Part shown: piece by piece, positions 27,501 to 36,500 of the stretch
Layout of the letters: each line of letters opens with the position of its first letter
Position numbering within the stretch: position 1 is the first letter of the stretch
DNA from: Todiramphus chloris collaris
Lineage: Eukaryota > Chordata > Aves > Coraciiformes > Alcedinidae
Assembly (NCBI GenBank): GCA_025345505.1
Contig: JANVCC010000018.1
Span: 6,185,741-6,249,740 of the forward strand
DNA length: 64,000 bases
Direction of reading: 5' to 3'
Program-made: the position numbers and the translations under genes
The notes under the pieces: generated by a model
Told to the model about the DNA's origin: nothing
Database searches by the model: none
What the model saw: the letters and a program-made list of their open reading frames with translations, nothing else

Positions 27501-30500
27501 GCTAAAGCAGGATCACCCAGACCAGGTTGCACAGGACCATGTCCAGGTGGGTTGTGAAACTCTCCAGAGAAGGTGACTCCATAACCTCTCTAGGCAGACA
27601 GTTCCAGGGCTCCATCACCTTCACAGAAAAGATGCTTTTCCTTATGTTGTGATGGAATTTCCCTCATTCCAGTTTGTGCCCATTGCTCCTTGGCCTGTCA
27701 CTGGGCACCAATGAAAAAAAGACTCACCCCATCCTCTTGACATCCACTCCTTCAGTGTTTATGACCATTGACAAGATGCCCTCTCAGTCTGCTCTTCTCC
27801 AGGCTAAACAGCCCCAGGTCTCTCAGACTTTCCCCTCAAGGGAGATGCCCCAGTCCCCTCATCAGCCTTGTGGCCTAATCATCTAGATTCAAGGCAAATC
27901 CTTTCTCAGCTCTCCATCACCTCTGGCACCTGTGTTTAGAGCTACAAGCTCTCTCAGATCCAGCCTACTTTCTTTGATATCATTTTCCCAAACGCTTTAG
28001 AAACTTTTGCATCTGAAGAGGAGCTTTGAACGTGCTGTGACAGCAAGTCTTAGGAAAGCACTTCAGAAATGGCTCTGCAGTTCCAGTGAATCAATGCATC
28101 ACAAGCATGATGTGCTTGACTGAAACAAAGTGAATTGTGACAATCTCTTTAGAGCAGGGAAGGATCAAGCCCTTAATCTGTCTACTGTGCTCATACAGCC
28201 AATCAAATCAAGACTGCATAAAGACAGACAAAATAATAAAAAGTGAAGTGCTCTGTGACTTTCCACCATTTAAATACTTTGTTCTCAAAAGTTAAAATGC
28301 TTCTGAGGTCTGCAGAGAAAGAAACAGCTCTTTCACAGGGTTAATACAACATATATAGATATACTATCTAGGCTTGTAATGTCATAGATAAGTAAATATA
28401 ATAGAGAAGGACTTTAAAAGCACATGAATTTCTGTCCCCACCGTTATCAGAGCCTTGCTGTGTTCCCCGGACACAGCATTTCCCTTCTGAATTTCCCCGT
28501 CTTTGAAAGGGGACTAACCAATGCTTCTCCCTCTCTAAAGGGGTGGGTGAATGAAGGGTGTAGCACTTGGATCAGGTGCAGACTCTAAAGTTGTCCACAG
28601 GGCATTAACGATGGCAGCGCAGGCAGGGTGGGACACACACCACCACAGAGCTGTTGCCAGATGGACACCGTGGGACACGGAGGCTGTGGGGAGCTAGTCA
28701 CACATGCAGCGTGACAGAGGAACATCTCCTGCTCTCCTCAGAGGAGACAGACACTTCCAGAGAGCCATCTCATGACCAAGCCAAGCATAGGGGGTTCAGC
28801 ACGACACTGCAGAGAAGGTCGTTCCTCTCCATGAATGACAGATGTCATTGAAGAAGAGTTCTCCCCCATGCTTAAAGGTAGTCTCTATGATTATGGTTTT
28901 GACTTCTTCCAGAAAAAAAAAAATCACAACAGGTGACCAGTACAGGAAAGACATAGACGTGCTGGAGTGGCTCCAGAAGAGGGCCACAAAAAGGGGCAGA
29001 AGGCTGAAGCACCTCTGCCAGGAGGACAGGCTGGGCTTGGTCACCTGGAGAAGGCTCCTGGGAGACCTTATTGTGACCTTCCAGCACTTAAAGAGGGCTT
29101 ACAAGAAAGACAGAGAGAGACTTCTTACCAAGGCCTGTAGTGACAAGACAAGTGGCAACAGTTTTAGGCTAAAAGATGGTAGGTTTAGATTAGATATAAG
29201 GATGAAATTCTGTACCACAAGGGTGGCGAGACGCTGGAACAGTTGCCCAGGGAAGCTGTGGATGACCCACCACTGGAAGTGTCCAAGCCGAGGTTGGATG
29301 GGGCTCTGAGCAACCCAATCTAGCAGAACATACCCCTCTCCATGGCAGGGGGTAGATGATAACTTTAAAGCTCCCTTTCAACCCAACCCATTCTCTGATC
29401 CTATGCTACAGAGTTGGCAGTTGCCTATGAGTTGCCCTCACTTAAGGGGTATGGACCTCTCAAATGTGATGCTCCTTCTGATGAGGATCCATCTGGTGAT
29501 TCACCCACAGCTTGTCCCTCAACCCCACGACTTAGGACATCCTCAGCGAGGAAGAAAAGGAGGGTTATGATAGTAGGGGACTCTCTTCTGAGGAAAACAG
29601 AGGGGCCTATCTGTAGACCAGACCCAACCCACACAGAAGCACAAACTTGGGTTTAAGATGTTAAAAGGAAGCTGCCTGATCTGTTGCACCCCTCTGGTTA
29701 GTATCCTGTGGTAGTCATCCACGTTGGTAATGATGAGGTTACTGAGAGAAGTCCGAAGGCAATCAAGAAGGACTTCAAGGCGCTGGGGCGACTGGATGAA
29801 GGTTCGGGTGCACAGGTGGTATTCTCCTCAATCCCTCAAGTAGTAGGGAAGAATACAGAAAGAGGGTGGAAAACACACGTAATTAACACATGGCTGAGAG
29901 ACTGGTGCCACCGTCAGAATTTTGGGGTTTTTGACCGCAGAAGTTTATATGGCACCTGGGCTGCTGGCAACAGAGAGAGTACATCTGTCCCAGAGGGGAA
30001 AAAGGATCCTCACACAGGAGTTGGTGGGCCTCATCAAAAGGGCTTTAAAGTAGGCTCAAAGGGGGAAGGGGAGAAAACCAGGCTCACTAGAGATGAGCCT
30101 AAGGACAACCTCCAGTCTACTGTCCTACTTAAGGTAAAAAATGGTGGTACATGGGACAACAAAAGCACAGAGCTCACTAATAGGTTAGTAACTGCAGAAG
30201 TGGTTGGGAAAATAGAATCGAAGCGGGAAGGGAATAAAACCTGGCCCACCAGTAATGAGCCTAGGGGGGAAGGACAAAGGATGGGGGTGAAATCAGTAGC
30301 TCAGATCAAGTGCATCTACACTAATGCACTAGCATGGGCAACAAGCAAGATAAGCAGGAGGCCACTGTGCAGCAGGACAACTATGATGTAGTTGCCATCA
30401 CAGATTTGTGGTGGGATGACTGTCATGACTGGAATGCTGTGATGAATGGATAGAAGTTCTTCAGAAGGGACAGAAAAGGAAGGAGAGGTGGGGGTGTGGC

Positions 30501-33500
30501 CTTGTATGTTAGGGGGTGTTTTGAGTGTATAGAACTTGATTACAATGATGATAAAGTGAAGTGTTTACGGGTTAGGATGAAAAGGAAGGCAAATAAGGGA
30601 GATATTGTGCTGGGAGTCTGCTATAGACCATCCAATCAAGATGAGGAGGCAGATGATTTTTTTTTATAAACAGCTTGCTGAAGTCTCACAATCACCAGCC
30701 CTTGTTTTAGTAAGTGACTTCAACCTACCAAACATCTGCTGGAGACATAACACAGCAGAGAGCAGACAGGCTAGGAGGTTTATTGAGTGTATGGAAGATA
30801 ACTTTCTAACTCAACTGGTAGATGAGCCTACCAGGGAGGGAGCCTTGCTTGACCTCCTGTTCACTAATAGAGAAGGACTAGTGGGAGATGGGGTGGTCAG
30901 AGGCCACCTTGGGCTTAGTGATCACGAGTTGGTTAAGTTTTCAATTCTTAGTGATATGAAGTGGGTGGTTAGCAGAACCTCCACCTTGGATTTCTAGAGG
31001 GCAGACTTTGGACAGTTCAGAACACTAGTTGAGAAAGTCCCATGGGAGACAGTCCTGAAGGACAAAGGGGTCCAGGAAGGCTGGGCAATCTTTAAGCAGG
31101 AAATCTTAAAGGCCCAGGAGAAGGCTATCCCCATGTGTTGTAAGATTGCCAATCTTACAACAATCTTCCAACTGGCGGTGAAGATGGCCAACCTGGTTGA
31201 ACAAGGAGCTTTTGGTGGGACTTAGGAAGAAAAGGGGGGTTTACCACCTTTGGAAGACGGGCCAGGCAACTCGGAAGGACTACAAAGATCTTGTCAGATT
31301 ATACAGAGAGGAAAAGCCCAGCTGGAACCCAACTTGGCCACTGACATAGAGGACAACAGAAAAAGTTTCTACAAGTACATCAACAATAAAAAGAGAATGA
31401 GGGAGAATCACCATCTCTTACTGGATGGGGGGGGGGGGGAACATTGCAACCAAGGATGAGGTACAACAAGGCCAAGTTCTGAGTCCTGCATTTCAGTCAC
31501 AACCCCCAGCAGTGCTACAGGCTTGGGGATGAGAGGCTGGAAAGCTGCCCAGCAGAAAAGGACCTGGGGGTGCTGGTGGACAGCTGCCTGAACATGAGCC
31601 AGCAGTGTGGAGGTGTTTAAGAAACAAGTTGACATGGTGCTTCACAACATGCTCTAGGGGCAGGCATGTAGGGGACCTGTGTTTGTTTTTTTTGTTTCTT
31701 TGCTTGTTTGTTTTCTAATGGTTGGGTATTGAGGTGCTTTTTTTTTGTTCTTGTAGGTATGGCTGGACTCCGTGATCTAGGAGGTCCTTTCCAACCATGA
31801 TTATTCTGTGATTCTACGAATTTCAGTCTCAGATCTCAAAATAAAATTTGTGGGAATGGCTTTTCCACCACACTTACAACTGTCACAACTTTCACAACAA
31901 GAACAACAACAATTTCCTTCAGTTCTTCAAGTTGAAAATTGTACATCCCGGTCTGGAAATGGCAACACTTCCTGGCAATGCCTCAGGAACACCATGTCAC
32001 TCATCTTATGTTTTCTTTCACATGCTCTAGATATGGCTGGGTTTCACCTCCCAAAGCAAGAGGCCCTCTTCTCATCCTGGAAGTCCCTGCTTATAGCATA
32101 AACAGAAATACAGCCACACAGGAGAAGGAAAATGTAAGGTCCTGTAACACCAATCCCTACATAGGATTACAGTGTGATTTCCAAACAAACACTTATTTGG
32201 TTTGTGGCTTGGTTTTGCTTTTCTCCTAACACCAGGTAAAGAATTGCAATGGAAAGCTGCTACCTTACAAGCTGCAACAGCAGCAGCTTCAAGGGATTTC
32301 GAAGTAGCAGAAGAGCATTATCACTTTGGCCATCTAAACCTACACAGAACTCATGCACCAGGGAAAGCACTGTTTGTAGCAATCATAGATTGGAAAACAA
32401 ACTAATTAAGTGTCAGGCCTCTTCTTCTGTCCAGGAGGAAACCACCCTTACCAAACCAAATGTCTGGAATTTATTACTTAGAACAGAATGAGCTGTCTCT
32501 GCCCGATGACACCAAAGCTACAACATTTCAGATCCCTTGCACCAAGTGACGACCAAGGCAGCACCAAGTTCTGCAGCCAGCAGTCTTGTGAGACAAAAAT
32601 AAAATAAAAAACAAGGAAGACCTACAATGCCCTTAATAACTAAAACTAAATAATGCCTCTCAGCTGAGAGACGGAGCTCTCAAACAGTAAGCTCTTCAGC
32701 AGCCCCCAGCACCAAGACTCAGCAGAACTCTCGCCCCATGGCCGCTTCCAACAGTGGGACGCCTTTCCCAGGTCGCCCCTTCCATCTCTTGCCACTGCCC
32801 AAAGACAGGCCCTATAGAGCTCCTGGGCAGTGGTCCTCCCCATGGGGGATCTCCTGTGCACATCACTGCAGTGCTAGGACCAACCCACCGACCTCTGCAG
32901 ATCGCAAGCCTGCAGAGATCTCTGGCTACACAGCAACGGCTCGGGCAATGCAGCCAAAGTGTGGCTGCCGTGTGTCCCTCTGTCCAGTACAGACAGATGA
33001 CACCACATCTTATCTAGCGGAGAAAATATCACCCCTTCCACAAACCCTGCCAAGCTGAGTTCCCTCGCTCAGGAAGTCTTCAAAGCTCTGCCTAGGCAAA
33101 AGACAGAGGCAGAGCCAAAGGCTAACTACTTAGGCAGCCTCGACTGACGTTGCCAAGAACGCTGCTGGAGAATTTCAAGCTCCTCTTCCATTTCTTTCAC
33201 TGACATGAAGCAGCATCTAATCCCACCTGCCATTCCAGTGAACCCCACAGGAGCAGGACTCGGCGACACAGCGTGAAGTGCAAAGGAGGACACTTGAGGC
33301 CACGGTTTATTATGGTGACCCTTTTCCATCAGGAACAGCCCGGGGTGTTAAAGTTAAAACTCACTAACTCAGCCACTGACGATGTTACATTTCTTCTTGC
33401 AAATCTCCAAACCTTCTTCATTCGTCGACTCCTTTTTCCACGTCAACAGCCTCTTCTTACAGCGAGACTCATGCTACTGGTAAACATTAATTTCATGACC

Positions 33501-36500
33501 ATGTTAAGAGGCACAGCCCCCTTTCCTGCCCAGTTGCACAAAGGAAAGAGCAAGAGACCTGAAACTGGTCACTAAGCTGGCAGCAAAATGCGTACGACAA
33601 ATGTCAGCAAATTTCAACCACAGGAAGCAGAACTGCAGAACATGCCCCCATTCCATTGATAGCCTCCAGGACTAAGGACACTGTCATTTGTTGCTGTACA
33701 ATAGTTATTTAATAATAATAGGAATGCTAAATAGTAAATAATAATAAAAATAGTAAATAATAATAGCATTGTTAATTATATTGATTCGGTTTCTTAACAA
33801 AGATACGACATCTGGAAATCTGACCACATTCTTCCAGCATCTACTAAGATCAGGACTTGGTCTCACGTTCTATCTCACTCCTCCAATCTACTCTTCTGCA
33901 ATCATCTGGAGCATCTATTTGTGTACTTAACTCAGGCTGTGCAAAGCTGAAAAATTAGCAGGCAATTTACAGCACCCAAATCAGGCACGGAGGGGCCTTA
34001 TGTAGTCAGCACTGAAGGGTCATCCAGAAATCCTGCTCCAGTTGTAGAGCAGCGAAGAACTACTTCTTGGAAAGAAAAGAAAACATTGCTTAAACTAAGA
34101 TCTTCCCTCTAAACTACTCCCTAGTGAGGTTGCACCTTAATTCCTGCTTTTACTAGAATTGAGCTCTGTCAATTAAGGTGGCAGGTGACAGTTTTAGTTC
34201 CTCAAAATTTCTGAAGTTGGGACTGGAACTGAAACGTATCTTTCAGCATCTTCACAAAAATATTTTCCAAACATCTTTTTTTTCAGATCTGACTTACAGA
34301 GGAACGTCTGTAAGAGCTCAGACTGACACAGGAGCCCCATGTGTTCAACTTCTAATTCAAATGAAAAATCCTCATCAGACCAAAATACTCTGAATATACT
34401 GATGTACAGGACCTTAAATCCAGACATCCTACATCTCCAGCCAGTTCACTAACTTCCACATAATCTTCTCAAGAGTGATGTTACCAAAACTATATCAAAG
34501 AACTTTCTTGAAAATACAAATAGGTTTACTTCATTTACTGGAAAATGCTCCCACCTTGCTCCAGCTGTAAGCTACGGAGGCAAGTACAGAATCAAACATA
34601 GCAGTGTGAACTCTCCGATAATATTGAATGCAAGAGGAAAACACGAGCTCACAGATCCAGGCCCAGATCCTCACATCACCTACATTTTGCCCTCTCTCAT
34701 GAAAAGGCCACATAAGTGGCAGCTCTTCATGTGAGCTTCCCAGCTGGGGACTCAGACTGCAGAAGTCTCTGCGTTCTTTTGACAACTTACAGAACTGTAT
34801 ACGAAACATAACGTTACAAACTGATTCAAGGGACATTTTCCCCCTGTGCAAAGGGGCAGCATAAACAGCTCCATTAACCAACTCACCACTTAAGATTCAT
34901 AAAAGTCCATAAAGCAGGTGTTAAATAGACCTTGTATTGATCTCCTCAATCTGGATTGAGTTTTCCTGCCAATACACAGACACACACTTTTAAGATATAT
35001 ACAATCATTAATTATCTGTACCGAGATCGAAGGCTGGAAAAAAACCCCAGCATTTTCACTGTTTCATGCTTGCTTTCATTAGCTGGTAGCTTAGAGAGTT
35101 GGGTTCACAGCTTCATCTGTGAACCTCTCACCACTGAATTTTACACTTGCAAATCTACCAGCACGTACATCTAGATACTGTAGCCTGAACTGCTCAGCTG
35201 GAAGTGAAATATTCAGGAAACCCACCAGAATATAATCAAACAGATTATGAGTGACAGAACAGAGCAAAAATATGACAAACACATTTGAAATGGCAAATCA
35301 CTCTGGACTGCAGGGCAGTTGGTATCACGAGAATATTCAGAACGTGTCTTACCTGTGTAATGCACCACACACGTCTGACCCTTCTTTGGAAATGTCCGTC
35401 CTGTTAACATTAGAAAAGGTTGTTATTTTCTTTCCTCTGATTGTCCTTTCTGGCTCGGCAGGTTTACCTTGTAAGGGGAAAATGCCAGACGGAGATTTGT
35501 ATTGACTATGCTTTATCAAATCACAACTATACGAGACAGAAATGGGAACAGTTTAGGGTAGAAGGTCCCAGCTTGGCTCTTATTTAATTGTTAGACCAAA
35601 CAATATTTTCCTTACGTAATTTTCCGTATTTTATATATGTATGCATTATATATGCATTTGCAGAAAAGGGCTGTCAAAATTTCAGGGATTATAACCTCAA
35701 AATTCTCAGAATACTTTTGTTCTATTTTTTTTAAATAAAGGCTTAGTTTGACACTGAAAAAAATCCATTTGTATACACATTTCTAATGCCTTTCACTCAA
35801 GACAGCTCTAACAAGGGCATCTTTAATTAGCTGGGAAAGGTTTTTAAAGAATTTTCACATACAAAAGCAGTTTAATTTTGTAGCATCGGGCAACAGTGAA
35901 GCAGCAATACACTGAGCTCTTGTAAGAGCTTCTTAAAATTTTCATACTGAAAGGGAAAAAGAAGGCTTAAATTATTTTCTCGACACTGGAAAACAAAATT
36001 ATCACTCACATTTTACTTGCTCTGGGTCCTGCAAAGGCACTAAAAGCTAGGGGAAGATTCTCCAGGCTCATATAGGTGCCAGTGGCATAGTAAACCAGCT
36101 AATCTGGATTTCTCCAGTCATGTTGGCCAGGGGAGGGCCCAGGCTCAGAAGGAACTCAGAAGTATGAATGAGATCAATTACTAAAGAACATCTTTGCCAG
36201 AAAGCTAGAAACTGAGGCTTGAGCTAGAAAGCGACGTTCACATTTTAGTCTGCTTTCTCGCCTCTAGTCTGAATTAACACACTAGATAACTTACGTGTTA
36301 CAGGGCGCATCACAGGGTAGAAAGCATCAAGTAACACATAAGTGAGTTACTTAGGGCTTATATGCCAAACTCAGCACATGCAGGAAACAGCAGGATGACA
36401 GGCTAAGACGATGAATCGAGATTTATAACCTGAAATTGAGAAGATGGTGCTTCCGAGCTCGCATCATCTGAACAGCCTTGTTCATCAGGTCGTATTTGGC

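Larger units (their letters stand above)
29406..31817 (+). mobile_element. CR1 LINE, 5'-truncated and internally deleted, with ORF1 and ORF2 remnants
   Basis: About 2.4 kb of one CR1 copy, running from within ORF1 through the start of ORF2, then jumping to the 3' end at about 31440. ORF1 remnants include the esterase-like GDSLLR block (about 29569-29586) and a VIHVGNDE block. ORF2 endonuclease remnants include WWDD, SDFNLP (about 30713) and the LSDHE block (about 30914-30928). The part from the RT core to near the end is missing. The 3' end is TCCTTTCCAACCATG then ATTCTGTGATTC. Frameshifts and stops leave no intact protein, so it cannot move by itself. Confidence 0.93.
505..35352 (-). other. 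FKBP1B intron 2 (34.8 kb)
   Basis: This is one uninterrupted intron between the 48-nt exon 2 and exon 3, as judged by the phase-matched ends (exon 2 ends with the first base of a Gly codon and exon 3 supplies GA). It contains most of the mobile elements of the window, listed separately. No spliced or single-exon host gene was recognised inside it on either strand. The many open frames of 60-200 codons have no recognisable domains and are of lengths expected by chance. Confidence 0.85.
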
